DNA of 64,000 nucleotides from Anastrepha obliqua (lineage: Eukaryota; Arthropoda; Insecta; Diptera; Tephritidae), in contig NC_072895.1 in the NCBI RefSeq assembly GCF_027943255.1, positions 45,296,001 to 45,360,000 of the forward strand, in the 5' to 3' direction. Shown piece after piece: positions 1-10,998 of this stretch. Positions within the stretch are counted from its first letter, which is position 1; each line of letters starts with the position of its first letter. The notes below the pieces were generated by a model. That model did no database searches, was not told the DNA's origin, and saw only the letters and a program-made list of their open reading frames with translations. Position numbers and translations under genes: made by a program.

Positions 1-369
1 TTGAACTACATACTTTGTCTGATGTGTGCTTATTAGCGACCACCGTAGGCGAATATTTACTTTCACTTCGGTTATAGCAATCGCCTCTCAGTAGGCCGTA
101 ATGATTAGGGCACTAAAAAGTATGGAATTCTTAGTATGGAAAATCCAAAAACTGCCAAATTCATAATAAATGCCAATTATGGGATTTTCAATGATAATTG
201 AAGAAAAAAAAATTGCGAAGAAAGTTTTCTTAATATAGTTTCGGTTTTGCTGATTTATTGACCAGATTCAAAAAGTTCTCGTAATATTAGATTCAACTGA
301 TTCTCAATAAAAAAAAAAAAACGAAAATATTATTAAATAAGTAATAATAATAATAATAATTTTTTTATA
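1..369. other. AT-rich stretch, no gene seen
   Basis: Homopolymer-rich sequence with a short TAA/TAATAA run near 340-360. No coding frame or repeat end was recognised. Confidence 0.4.
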
Positions 370-770
370 GACGCTAATTTCGGTTTTCTGGTGGATTCCA
401 TAAAAAAGCTGGAGACTGCAGGTTTTCCATTCACAGCGCAATTACAAGTGTTAACTGATGTTAAGAATAAAGAAAAACAGTTGACAGGGTTGAATGTGTG
501 GAACTAGAAGAAAAGAAAGAAAAACAAAGACTTAATTGATATAAAAAGCATTGATCAAATTCAGAAAAAACCGCATTACTACAAAAATCCTCATACACAA
601 TTTCCAAAGTTTTGGCCTTCAAATATGCGCCTTTTACGTCCGTAGAGGTTGAAAGCACATTTTCGACATTCAAGAGTATTTACTGCGACAATAGAATTTC
701 AGTTCGAAAATTTAGCGGCAATATTTGCTGCAATAACAACATGATTCAATTTTTTTTATTGAATAATTGA
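370..770 (+). mobile_element. hAT-like transposase C-terminal relic
   Basis: Broken + strand frames resemble the end of a hAT-type transposase. One frame near 370-500 reads SIKKLETAGFPFTAQLQ; another, from 618 to the stop near 770, reads FKYAPFTSVEVESTFSTFKS, which resembles the C-terminal dimerisation block of hAT proteins (FKYAP-ITS-DVERSFS type). At least two frameshifts or stops separate the pieces, so it is dead. No terminal repeats were found. Assignment rests on motif memory only. Confidence 0.5.
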
Positions 771-1343
771 ATTATTGTTCAGATTTCAAACTTTGACCAA
801 AAAAAGCATGTAGCTTTCGTTATTTTTTGTTAATGTTTTTATGTCGTAAGTACATGAAATGCAATTAAATAGAAGCATGTTTTTCGTTTTTTTGCAAAAA
901 TAGTTTTTCTTTCCAAAAATAATTTTGTTCCCAGAACAAATTTGTTAAAAAAAAAAATATTTTATTTTTTTTAATTTGTAGTATAAATTTCTTATGTTTA
1001 AGTGCAATTTTTTGGCACCAAAAATGCATATTTTATAGGAATTTTTAGTGGCACTTATAATAAATTCTCGAAAGCAAGCTTCTTTTAAAAATAACTTTGG
1101 TTAAATATTATTTCCTTGACTTCATTAGCTCGAAAAAACGATTGAATTTTCATCAAATTGAATTAATTAAATTTGCGCACCTCGAAAAATATTTGTTCAA
1201 TTCCACTAGACAGGGTTGCTTTCTGCACTGACATTGTCCCTTAAACTTACACAATTTGCGTGTACCACTTTTCATATAAATTATGAAAACTGTTTTACGA
1301 GCTCGTAAGTTTCCGTGGTTTATGTGATGTCCTTATTATACCA
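771..1343. other. AT-rich spacer, nothing recognised
   Basis: Low-complexity A/T-rich DNA. No frame, terminal repeat or promoter-like cluster was found. Confidence 0.4.
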
Positions 1344-2013
1344 TTAAGAGGTCCCGGTGATACAGAGCTCGAAAATTTTGGGTATTTTCAAGAATTTTTT
1401 TTTTTCAATAAAAAAATGAAAAACGATATTTAAATTGTTTAGGCTTTTTATTTAACTTATTTTACATACAAAAATGAAACAATTTTTTTTTTTTAATTTT
1501 AATAATTTTAAAAATGGCGCGGAAGTTCACCCTAGCGAAAAATTGGACCTGGACGGTGTTGTCCATTTTGGCTCTCATTTATGTGAAACAAAAACCAAAA
1601 AAATTATTAATCAGTATGACTGTAGCTATGCCCCGTACTAGGATAAAAACAAAAATTGACAAAACGGCGCGGATTTCAATTTGACACTCTAAAAATCGGA
1701 TTTTTCTTGAGTTTTTTAATCAAGAAAATACGAAATAGTAGAAATAATAATATGATTCTATTTAGTACGGGCGATAGAGCTAATATATTAAAATTTCAGA
1801 CGATTTGGTTTAGTTTTTAGTTTTAGTTTTGTTTTTTTTTACCCCAGCCCGAAAAAAGTCGTTTCAAGATAAAGTTGAGGTATAGGAGCGCGCGGACCGC
1901 TCTCTACCTAGTTAATGGGCTGTAGAAGCTATAATATTGGGAATTTCCGAAAATAGTGAAAAAAAAACAAAAAATTGATTTTGTGGAATTTCTAGACCAC
2001 CAGGTCCCCTTAA
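1344..2013. mobile_element. TTAA-flanked MITE (first)
   Basis: The 670-bp block is bordered by TTAA on both sides. Its ends are imperfect inverted repeats: left AGAGGTCCCGGTG, right (reverse complement) GGGGACCTGGTGG. There is no coding frame inside. TTAA target use is typical of piggyBac-type transposition, so a non-autonomous piggyBac-like element is the likeliest reading. Confidence 0.55.
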
Positions 2014-3503
2014 CTCGAGCTTTGTGTTTATGAACAACTGTCAAGCGTTAATTTGTTAGAGAGTTGTCTTTCTTTTCTCTTTTTCTCGTTCTGCTTATAT
2101 AGCATATAATTAAATGATATTTTAGCACATTCGTTTTGTTTTTGTAAAACTCCTAGGTATTCAACAAGGTAAAGTCCTTCAAGGTGATCGCATTAAACAG
2201 CTTGACCACCAAAGGGACCTGCTTAATTTGCTTGTTTGTTTTCATTCTTATAGGTACAAAAGAAAATAAAGTTGTATACTCAACAATAATTTCTATTGAA
2301 TTACAAAAACAATTCTAGTAAAGATACAACCCAGTAATCGTAACTATTGTTAAGGCGGCTGCCGTACATGGTTCTATTGGCTAGTAATCCTCATAGGTTT
2401 TAAAGGGCTGGTGAAATATTTAAAGACCTTATGAACGTAACTTACATGAAAACACACAAAGGTACACAAAATTAAAAAAAAAGTTCAATGTATGAGAAAG
2501 ACATTTTTTTATATGGTTATATTTACGCGTGTAGGTATGTAAGAGCGGGCTGTCGATACAGGCAAGTGCGACCAATTTTTTTTTTTTGAAAATAGGTTGG
2601 TATTTAAAGTGAGTTAAAGGCAAATTATTTGTATGGTAAATACCGTGTTTATGAGCAGCGTTTAACGTTAAACTCCACATATTGGAAATATGTACATATA
2701 TGCCCAGCCCAAGCCTCTTCACAATAGAGTTATAATTAATTTTAGTCTTAAAACTGAGAGACAAAAAGATACTTGTAGCCACGGCAAGCGGACGATTCTA
2801 AAACGATCCACCTTATCATTTTAATATATTTTTTATGGGTTTATTGAACTTTCCTCAATGCATTGCACAAAGTAAACATGCCATGCATTTTTATAAAAGC
2901 TGTAAAAACAAAAATAAGAACTTTATTACTGAGCGTCATAGCCTTTATTTGAATTGTTTGCGCATTTATTAATAAAATAAATTAAAAATAAATATTTATA
3001 TGATACATAGCCGTTATCCATACGTAGCCGTTCTCTTTTCAAAATCACGTTGACCCACTGTAGCGCTACACAAACTGCAGCAGTGAGTAAATGACCACAT
3101 CGTTTGGCCTTTAACAGTGTGCCTACAGGCGTGGCGTGCTATGTACATATGGTAGATATCTAGTAAGTACGGCCTTTGCCAATTACCTGCGTTCTCGAAA
3201 TATTTTTCAGCTCAGTATGTTGAAATCTTCACTTAAATATACGAGTGTGTATATGCATCTGCACATGTACGTACATACATAAGTGGGCATTTAAGTATTT
3301 ATCATATAAATCGAAAGGCGCGCATTGACGTTGGGTTGAAAAACCTTAAAAGCATCATAATAAAATCAAGTGAGCCACCGATAAACTGTGAGTAGTCAGC
3401 TGCTAAGAATAACTTCGCTTTGGAGGTTTCCTGGTTTCTTGAATTGTGCGCGAATGTTAAATTATAAAAATTAAAATTAAATAACAAAGGAAAGTATAAG
3501 AAA
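2014..3503. other. Intergenic, nothing recognised
   Basis: AT-rich sequence with scattered TATG/TACA microrepeats near 3,250-3,290. The 117- and 61-residue open frames here have no recognisable domain and no codon-bias support. Confidence 0.4.
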
Positions 3504-4445
3504 CAGTCTACTATCTCTTAAGTGAACACCTAAGGGACTGAAAAATTTGTTCGCCTGTGAAAACAAAGTGTAAAAAAGTTAATAATAATTTGTGATAGAT
3601 CTTTAATCTTTTATCTGTTTTATACGTACATATGTAAGCATACATAAATATTTGAAAATACAAGCAGCATTTTTATTAATATAGAAAAATACATGGAATG
3701 TAAAAAAAAACAGATTGTCTGTAATGAAATTTTAGCTTGGCGAGTTCTCCTATTCAAGTTTTCCGAGTTTTTTAATATCGTGTATTTGAAGATCAGTAAG
3801 CAATTCAGTGCCTTTGAGCCCGCTGTGATAATAAAGAAACAGATTTTAGTTATCTTTTAGCAGTCTCTTTAATAGAAGTTCACCTGTTTTCAATCTCATT
3901 TTCTTGTTCATCTTCAGAAGAGTTGGCCAGCGATTCTTGAGAAACAATTATCACTACAGAATTAATATTTTCAATGTGGATTTGATTCTGCACTAGATTA
4001 ATACCGTTGGAGAACTGAACAACTGGGATATCTGGTTTAAAAAAATAGCTTTCCTGAAACAATTTTTCACTTGCTCTCTCGCTTTGCCTCTGAAATGAAC
4101 AACATCTCAACAACAAGAAGTCATTTAAAATATTCATAAAATTATACCGAGCTCATAGTCAGCTGTCGTGTACCTACATGTAATTGATGTCATGTATTGC
4201 TTTCTAGCGAAGATCCCAAAATTATGTTCGCTTTCAATAACATTTTATGAACTTATTTTGATTTATTGTAAGCCGCCCGCTTATGAAGGAACGAAAATGC
4301 CTTTGCTGGGGAAAGCAAGCGTCCGCGTTCTGTTTTACGAGGGGTGTCCACTCAAGAGCGAAAAATTAAAAAAATCTCTATAGATGTTTAAGTACCGAAA
4401 AAACTGTCCGCTTATCGCCGGTGTCCGTTCATAGAGAGTACACTG
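3504..4445. mobile_element. pogo/Tigger-like element remnant
   Basis: The right end, read inward on the - strand, starts CAGTGTACTCTCTATGAACG. The left end starts CAGTCTACTATCTCTTAAG, giving degenerate inverted repeats about 940 bp apart. CAGT-start repeats with CTCTCTA and GGACAC blocks resemble pogo/Tigger ends. Inside, on the - strand, is an 85-codon frame with a Glu/Asp-rich end. The right part of this element recurs upstream of the second microprotein gene (11,345-11,481). Confidence 0.45.
3880..4137 (-). CDS. Hypothetical 85-residue frame with acidic tail, probably a transposon relic
   Basis: I do not recognise this protein. The ATG-started frame has a Cys/Ser/Arg-rich start (RCCSFQRQSERASEK), a hydrophobic stretch (INSVVIIVSQES) and an acidic end (SSEDEQENEIENR). 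It lies inside the pogo-like element, so it may be the end of a decayed transposase, some of which have acidic C-termini. The last part of the frame is duplicated in degraded form at about 11,345-11,410. No splice partners could be assigned, and it could also be a chance frame. Confidence 0.25.
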   Translation of the reverse strand: MNILNDFLLLRCCSFQRQSERASEKLFQESYFFKPDIPVVQFSNGINLVQNQIHIENINSVVIIVSQESLANSSEDEQENEIENR

Positions 4446-4842
4446 TAGGTATACCAATTACACGAGCCTTATTTACACACGGTGGAGAGAATTTAGAAGG
4501 TGTGGGCAACATTAGACCGTTAACCGGCTCTCAGTGATTTTGAAGAAATTAGCTGATTTGTTGAAATAGCAGGGGATGTAACAGCGGTTTGTTTGCGACA
4601 AAGCTGAGGCTGTGTTGTTTATATGTATAATAAAATATTAACGTTGCTACCGCTCATGTTACTTCGTTGTCGTCTGAACTATAAGCGTAGATGACTAGAA
4701 TTAATTGGGTATTAATGTTTCTTCCGATGTGGCATCACAGACGAAAGTTATGATGACTGCACTGTCAGGAGAAAAAGAGTTTCACATCAAATTATATTAC
4801 TATTTCGAAATGTTCATGTTTTTCTCGAACGTAAGCTCTACG

Positions 4843-5150
4843 GCGGCCGCCGTAGCCGAATGGGTTGGTGCGTGATTACCATTCGGAATTCACAGAGAGA
4901 TCGTTGGTTCGAATCTCGGTGAAAGCAAAATTAATAAAAACATTTTTCTAATAGCGATCGCCCCTCGGCAGGCAATGGCAAACCTCCGAGTGTATTTCTG
5001 CCATGAAAAAGCTCCTCATAAAAATATCTGCCGTTCGGAGTCGGCTTGAAACTGTAGGTCCCTCCATTTGTGGAACAACATCAACACGCACACCACAAAT
5101 AGGAGGAGGAGCTCGGCCAAGCACCTAACAGAAGTGTAAGCGCCAATTAT
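4843..5150 (+). mobile_element. tRNA-derived SINE, full-length copy 1
   Basis: The head carries an A-box-like TAGCCGAATGGGTTGG and a B-box GGTTCGAATCTC, the internal Pol III promoter of a tRNA. The body follows with CCTCGGCAGGCAATGGCAAA and CTCCATTTGTGGAACAACAT, ending in CGCCAATTAT plus an A/T repeat. The same unit recurs eleven times in the window on both strands. Confidence 0.85.
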
Positions 5151-5162
5151 TTATTTATTTTA

Positions 5163-5480
5163 AGCTCTCACTTTACTCAGCTATCTTAAAACCGATATGG
5201 ATATAGTATATGACATTAAACTTTGTGGCACTGCAGCTAACTCTAACACCGAATTAATTCGAAGATTCCAGTCGAAAACCCTCAGAATGATGTCAAACGC
5301 ACAAATTCATCGTGATCTCAAATATTTGAGATCACAATAATTGAAGAAATAAGAAAATATGCCACATCATCAAACATTCGACTTCAATCGCACTCAAACT
5401 CTCTTGCCATAGAAATAATTGCGAATCCCATAACCTTCACCAGACTCAAGAGAAAGTCTACAAAAGTCCTCATATGATAA
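5163..5480 (+). mobile_element. Jockey-like LINE, 3' end fragment
   Basis: Translated pieces include LYSAILKPIWIY, then LCGTAANSNTELIRRFQSKT and TRLKRKS, the typical C-terminal end of jockey-clade reverse transcriptases. Frameshifts interrupt it. It directly follows the SINE tail inside the 2.1-kb element. Confidence 0.6.
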
Positions 5481-5552
5481 AAAATTCGTCTAAAAATTAG
5501 TAAATGGTTGCACCACTGAACGTATTCCATAAATGCTTTTTTCTTAAATGAA

Positions 5553-6285
5553 TTAAGGGGGGACCCTCAAATTTCCGGGTCAAAAAAATCGATTTTTTGG
5601 AAATAATTTTAATCTATTCTACAACTATTTAAGAATATACTTTCAAAATTTCAAGTCGATATCTGTATTTTTGAAGGAGTGACAAAATTTTTAACAGGAC
5701 GCGACGGGTGGACTGATCGCCTGTATCCAAAACTTTAAACGCGTTTTTCTCGAAACATCATTTTTCGATTTTGTGTACACAATTGAGAACGCTGTATTGA
5801 ACCAATCAGGCTTTACAATAGCTCATTTTAAAGATAATTAAATTGTTTTCAATGTGACATTAAGTGTTTTTTAAAAAAAAAAGATTTTCATATTTTTTTG
5901 TAATTTTAAAGTCAATTTTTATGCATGAAAAATCACTTTTAACATAAAACTGGGTAAAAAATATCAATTTCGACATTTTTTTTTTTAATCAAAATGTCAC
6001 ATCGAAGGTATTATCCTAAAGTTTTAAAAAAAATTTGGTTTTTTTATTTCATAAAAAAATTCAGAGCGCTAGAATGTACACAGATAGAATGAGGTGCCAT
6101 GGACGAGGTGTATATTTCCATACTTAAAATGTTTTTTTTTCTTCTCCGAAAATTTTTGTAGACAGTCAAGACATTTATTAAAATACTTTATGAATTACAA
6201 AACGTTTGAAGTTATTTTACCTGAGAAAAAAATTCCCAAAAATGATGCATTTTTCGACCGTCTAAATGAGGGTCCCCCCTTAAAT
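5553..6285. mobile_element. TTAA-flanked MITE (second)
   Basis: TTAA borders enclose inverted ends: left TTAAGGGGGGACCCTCAAA, right AATGAGGGTCCCCCCTTAA. The interior is AT-rich and non-coding. Together with 1,344-2,013 it suggests active piggyBac-type TTAA mobilisation in the lineage. Confidence 0.65.
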
Positions 6286-6628
6286 AGCTTTAAGTGAGAA
6301 GATTGCTTATTGTTTAAGAAACAGAAGAAATATAATTAAAAAAAAAAAATAAAATATGGTCTGAACAACGACTAATCGGAAGAGCGTAAAAATATGTGTT
6401 AAATGAGCGGACACAATTCTGCTGCCGAATTCCCTGTGACGTGATAGCCGAAGTTATCCTCACAATTTCGCTTCGGATGGCGAAAGCTGTTGTAGTCTAT
6501 TATATTTGGTTAACTGTGTGATGTTGGCCACACCTTCTGAATTCTCTCCACGGTGCATGCATGCATGTACACACATAAATATGATGTGTTAATCTGCATG
6601 CGAAAGTACCTGCATGTACATCCGTAGG

Positions 6629-6670
6629 TATAAAATCAAGAGTCCTAAGTGAATGCTAGTCATTTTCGGT
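6629..6670 (+). promoter_or_regulatory. Core promoter of microprotein gene A (TATA plus initiator)
   Basis: TATAAAA at 6,629-6,635 is followed, 33 bp from its first T, by an initiator-like TCATTTTC whose A is at 6,662. The same pair with the same spacing occurs at the paralogue (11,570 and 11,603), which supports it as a real promoter. Confidence 0.65.
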
Positions 6671-7116
6671 TATCGCACAAGTCTGGATGTGTCCAGCAGA
6701 ACGATTCAAGTAAATTACTCTCACTTCTTGGTGCATTGAACTATTTTGAATTTGTGAAATGTCAACATAAATATTTAGCTTAAAAAATGTACTAAATTAT
6801 AATGAAATAATGTTTTTCTTTTCGTTCATTACAGGTGGCGCTCGTAAATCGCATCATTAGTTGACTCGACTCCAACGCAACTTTTTATTCTAAAGTTACC
6901 TGTAATCAACTTAATCAACATCTATAAACTTATATATTCAATTAAAATAATTTATTTTATACACATATGTATATATCTTTTGTGAACATATATATGTACG
7001 TAAATTTATAAGTTGCATAAAATTTTATATGCTAGTGATATTAGTTTTAGAATTTTTTTTTACATTTGTATTTACACATCAAGAACTAACAGGGAATAGA
7101 AGAAATTGCGGCTGGA

Positions 7117-7284
7117 ATGTTGGTATTTGACACAATTCCTGTTCACATGGATTCATTTGATGCATTGATTATCTTTTGTTGGCTAATTTGTGCTCTTCTA
7201 TTCGGTCCAATCTTATTCATTCTATGCGTTTACTTACCTGAATTACCTGTTAGATATATAAAACACATCCGATCAATGAGTTAA
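7117..7284 (+). CDS. Single-pass membrane microprotein A (55 aa), unknown family
   Basis: I do not recognise this family. The frame encodes 55 residues: an N-terminal stretch of about 16 with two Asp (FDTIPVHMDSFD), a hydrophobic segment at about residues 17-40 rich in Ile, Leu, Phe and Cys with a central Gly-Pro, and a short basic tail (PVRYIKHIRSMS). By the positive-inside rule the tail should be cytosolic and the N-terminus outside or luminal. An in-frame TAA lies nine codons upstream, so the ATG at 7,117 is the first usable start. The paralogue at 12,068 keeps the stop, the tail and the segment and differs by one codon in length, which favours a real gene over chance. Located in a TATA-driven two-exon unit. 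Confidence 0.55.
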   Translation: MLVFDTIPVHMDSFDALIIFCWLICALLFGPILFILCVYLPELPVRYIKHIRSMS

Positions 7285-7393
7285 AAATATGCTTGTGTAT
7301 ACAAATCTACAACTGTATTTAAATGTAAGCAATTAATTATTAAATTTTTTATAGTATTGTCAACTAAATAAGTTTTAATGCGACTTGTATTGC

Positions 7394-7399
7394 AATAAA
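7394..7399 (+). terminator. Poly(A) signal AATAAA, gene A
   Basis: AATAAA lies 110 bp past the stop codon within TTGCAATAAATATC; it is conserved at 12,348 in gene B. Confidence 0.6.
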
Positions 7400-7600
7400 T
7401 ATCTATGGAAATCACAAAATTTATGTTTTTATTCATTTATTGAAGTTCATTGACTTTGTCATGAATGCACTGATAAGTTGAGATGTTGTTGTTGTAGCAA
7501 AAGAAACATTTATTCATTACATTTTATTTATCAAACCCGTAACCGAAAGTTATTTTACAGCGTTTGAACTTACGAATACTATTCTTAATAATACAGAGGA

Positions 7601-8703
7601 AATATAATGGAAATATATAAGGAATTATGATGAAGTGAGAGTTTGGAAAATGTCGTGATTCCTTTTGTACATAAGATTTCTTTGCCTCTAGTACAGTTAT
7701 GCCCAAACATTTTGTATGGCCGAGCAAGTCTCAGATATTGTATATTTCTGTGTAAACGAGCGTGTTTTTGTGTACATTTTTCTGCAACTGTAACTAATTG
7801 TAGAATATAAGCGATTTCGGTTGTTCTTTCTGCAGGTCAAATGCAAAAGAATGAAGCACCTAATTCGCGCTCCCTCGTAATTCGCTTTTTCATTCCTAAT
7901 TTCCTCTTTCATTCGTAATTCACTTCTCAATTACCCTTTGAATCACGTAATTAACAGTACAAAGTATAGTATAGATTTTAGAGCGAATTATTTCATTTGT
8001 ATGTACGTAACTCAGTAGCAATTACCCAGCGAAAATGTATCGAAATCGCAAATATATCAAAATTAGCTGTCAGACACAAACAAAAGAGTAAACCAAAACA
8101 AAAAACAAAGTTAAAATAGCCTTGTAAAGGCTGTAAGCATGAGTTCGGAGTTGGAATTCTTTTAAACCATAAAGAAAAAAAACCCAGTTTAATATAGGGA
8201 AGCCCCGTGTCAGATAGACGCATGTTTTTTTTTTTGTTTTCCTGGTTCACTCCTCTCGGGAACATAAGACCTCGACAAGGCTTGTCTTGCGTTGGTTTCG
8301 TTAATTTATTTGATTTCTGACACCTACGATTAGCCTGCCGCTACCAGTCCTAAGTGGCGGAAATGCCCACGTGTCGATGCGGAACAACACCTTCTTACTG
8401 CTTGGAGTGCCATCTGTGTTTCATTTCTTTCTTTCATTTTTCTGGCAGAAGGATCGCACATATGGTTGAGGACTTCGCTAAATTTGGTGTGTCTGCGCTA
8501 TTACCGCGCTCGCCCGTTTCCTCTTGCTGGCACCCATGATGCAACTGTTTGCTTTTTCTTGTTTTAGCAGCCAAAATGCAAATAATGCGCTGACTACTGT
8601 GTGGGAGTAAGGATGGAAAAGATAAGTTTTTGGGTTTGAAGAATGAGTTTTTTTTTTTATTTTTAGAAACAGGGAAATTAGGTAAATTTGGAAAAGGACC
8701 GTG
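7601..8703. other. Spacer with a dispersed repeat, no gene
   Basis: The duplication unit of gene A ends near 7,600. At 7,687-7,745 is a block (CTAGTACAGTTATGCCCAAA onward) that recurs at 17,656-17,713. The open frames in this stretch (60 to 138 codons) show no domain. Confidence 0.4.
7687..7745. repeat. Dispersed repeat, copy 1
   Basis: About 59 bp beginning CTAGTACAGTTATGCCCAAA and ending AAGTCTCAGATATTG; the second copy is at 17,656. Both are followed by T-rich GTACATTTTTCT/GCACATTTTTCT sequence. Family unknown. Confidence 0.5.
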
Positions 8704-8776
8704 CTTTAGTGGGACTCGAACCCACAACCTCTGGGATGGCAGGCTAGTGTACTTACGCAAGACTACCGAGGCCGCT
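8704..8776 (-). mobile_element. tRNA-like sequence (pseudo-tRNA or SINE head)
   Basis: On the - strand it reads GCGGCCTCGGTAGTCTTGCG (A-box region) and later a perfect T-arm GTGGG-TTCGAGT-CCCAC (B-box). The 5' and 3' acceptor halves do not pair, so it is not a functional tRNA. It abuts an RTE-like LINE remnant. Confidence 0.5.
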
Positions 8777-8789
8777 TGTAGGCACGCTT

Positions 8790-10700
8790 TAAACCAAATG
8801 TGAGGAGCATCTCTAGCTATGATCCAGTTGACGGTGCGACTGATGACCAAAAAGACGACAGTCAGCTAAACGCAGTATACGACTCCCTCCCCCCAGGCCG
8901 ATATATTATATTTTTTGCCATGGGAGATCTGAACAAAAAAGTTGGTACCTATAACAGCACGTTGGAACACGTTATGAGTACAGAGGGGGGCCGGGTATTT
9001 GCAACGATAACGGCGAGCGATTTGTCAATGTTTGCAATTCAAGGAGTTTGGTCCTTGGGGGTTCTCTCTTTGAACACGAAGAGTGCCACGTGATTATTTG
9101 GCTGCCTATGGATCGACAGTGCTCTGCGAATCAAATGGACTAAATTGCGATGAGTCACACACATAACAAGTGCCTGCTTGACGTGCGAAACGAGCGTGCA
9201 GCTGATATTGGATTGACCGCATAAAAGTACGGGCAGCGGTAACTCGGCCACCGAAATGTAATATCGAGCGGATAAAGAACCTTGCTGTAAAAACGCAATT
9301 TTATTACACATTATACGAAACCATCGTGCACGACCTAGTGATGCTAATAAACCCACGGAGGCGCACTGGCATCAAATCAAAGACATTATAAAAAGAGATC
9401 AAGATGACTAAAAAGCACGTTGCCGGAAGCATTGCTGATAAGAGATGCATAGGGAAACCTCTTTATCACAACTAAGCCTGTGGAACAATGAACTGAGTTT
9501 AACAATGAGCTTGCCCCCTCTTTGGACCAGCTGCCCATATGTAGCGATACCATCGAAATAAACGCCAGGATAAAAACATCTCCACCAAGTTTGGCAGAAA
9601 TCAATGCCGTCCAATAGCGTAACTTCCGAATGGAAAGGCAGACGGTATAGATTGCATTGAGCTGAGCTATATATAGTAAAATCGACCCAGTGTTCTCTGC
9701 GAAAATTCTATCGCCTATAATAACATCCACATGGGAGAGTTATTCTCGAGAGAATGGAAAGAGCGCATCATAGTGAAGCTTGCTAAAAATGGTGATCTTA
9801 AAAACTGCAACAATCTGAGGGGTATCTGTATGCTTCCCGCGATAGCAAAGCTCATAGCCCGTGTAATCCTAAACCGGCTTAAACACCACCTAGAAGCATG
9901 AATGAGCTCTTAGGCTGATTTTCGTAGTAGCCAAATTAACACACTTATCATCGAGTAGTGCGTCGAATTCAATTCAAAACTAAACCTGGTATTTATCGGT
10001 TGTATTCTGTCCCCAATCCTGTTTCTCCTTGTAATCAAAGATATCCTGAGGTACCTTGCTCAGGTATCTGACATACGCCGATGACATATGCTTGTTTACA
10101 TACAAACTTTGCGACCTGAAGTTACTAAGTCAAGCCATGCAGAACAAGTTGAAAATAACTGGCCTCAAAGTCAATGGTGGGAAAATAAAAGCATAGTACC
10201 TCAATAGCACTGTATCGGAGCCATTGGTAGAGGGTGCGCAGCGGTTTGAAAACGTTGATTGATTTTGCTACTTTGGCTGCATGGTCACTACAGACGACGG
10301 TTCTGAAGTGGATGTTGATTGCAGAATTAGCAAAAGCTGGAAAGTAACTGTGACGATTACGAAAGGACTACAAACATTTATCAACCACTGTCTTCGGCGC
10401 ATCTTGCGAATCTTCTGGCCGCGAACAGATGAATATACAGGAATTAGCAGTGGATCGGCCACACGCCGAAAAAGAGCGACGACAACGGTGCTAAACAGTG
10501 CCTGCGTTGGAGTCCTTTTCAGCAAACCAGTCGTGGCATTGGCTGACCACGTACCACCTGGCAACGCTCTGCAGATGCAGAAATGAAATCTCTCGGCTTA
10601 TCGAGGAACGAATTGAGCTCCCTAGCACATAACGGTGTTCGTTGGCGAAAGGAACTAGTTGACGCCATTTGCTCCAAATAAGAGTTAAAGAAACCTTTCT
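8790..10700 (+). mobile_element. Degenerate non-LTR retrotransposon (RTE-like, clade unsure)
   Basis: Frames run in LINE order. Endonuclease piece near 8,800-9,020: FAMGDLNKKVG and LEHVMSTEGG. Reverse transcriptase palm near 9,735-9,900: REWKERIIVKLAKNGDLKN, then CNNLRGICML. A second RT block near 9,995-10,050: GCILSPILFLLVIKDIL. A YADD-box region near 10,077: YADDICLFTYK. The C-terminal part at 10,260-10,690: FGCMVTTDDGSEVDVDCRIS, NHCLRRILRI and WRKELVDAICSK. Many stops and frameshifts make it non-functional. It fills the space between the two microprotein genes. Confidence 0.75.
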
Positions 10701-10717
10701 ATACATATAAACAAAAT

Positions 10718-10998
10718 AATTGGCGCGTACACTTCTGTTAGGTGTTTGGACGAGCTCCTACTCGTATTTGTGGTGAGAGTCTTGATGTTGTTCCACAAAT
10801 GGAGGGACCTACTCTTTTAAGCCGACTTTGAATGGCAAATGGTTATCTTATGAGGAGCTGTTTTATGGCAGAAATACACTCGGAGGTTTGCCATTGCTTG
10901 CCTTTTTCTAACATTTTGCTGTTTGATGCACAGAGATTGGAATCTACGCACTCCCTAATCGTAGTCATGCACCAACCCATTCGGCTACGGTGGCCGCT
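10718..10998 (-). mobile_element. tRNA-derived SINE, copy 2
   Basis: Inverse copy running from AATTGGCGCGTACACTTCTG to GGCTACGGTGGCCGC, with a diverged B-box. It is inserted immediately after the LINE 3' end. Confidence 0.8.

Larger units (their letters stand above)
4478..6555. mobile_element. 2.1-kb inverted-repeat element split by later insertions
   Basis: The two ends are inverted repeats of about 45 bp: left starts CACGGTGGAGAGAATTTAG, right (reverse complement) CACCGTGGAGAGAATTCAG, and both continue through AGAAGGTGTGG-CAACAT to GTTAACC. Nested inside are a SINE, the 3' end of a jockey-like LINE and a TTAA MITE; without them little more than 700 bp of host element remains, with no transposase. 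It sits about 75 bp upstream of the TATA box of microprotein gene A and is absent from the equivalent place in gene B. No clear target duplication was seen. Confidence 0.55.
6662..7415 (+). other. Transcription unit of microprotein gene A (two exons)
   Basis: Proposed mRNA: exon 1 from the initiator at 6,662 to 6,709, donor GTAAATT; intron to the acceptor TTCATTACAG; exon 2 from 6,835 to just past the AATAAA at 7,394-7,399. The acceptor tract and the donor position are conserved in the paralogue (11,650 and 11,777). The 5'UTR is long and carries short upstream ATGs, so translation may be controlled. Boundaries are inferred from sequence alone. Confidence 0.5.

Noticed and set aside
2429..2782. 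117-codon - strand frame
   Set aside because: No domain, AT-driven composition, no splice or promoter context; looks like a chance frame.
6831..6845. CAGGTGGCGCT at the acceptor of microprotein gene A as a DD41D mariner end
   Set aside because: The match to the 58,860 end is only about 11 bp and does not continue; it coincides with a conserved splice acceptor.
8704..8776. Functional tRNA gene
   Set aside because: Acceptor stem halves do not pair and the anticodon arm is not convincing.
8434..8850. 138-codon - strand frame
   Set aside because: It runs through the tRNA-like sequence and homopolymers, and no motif is recognisable.
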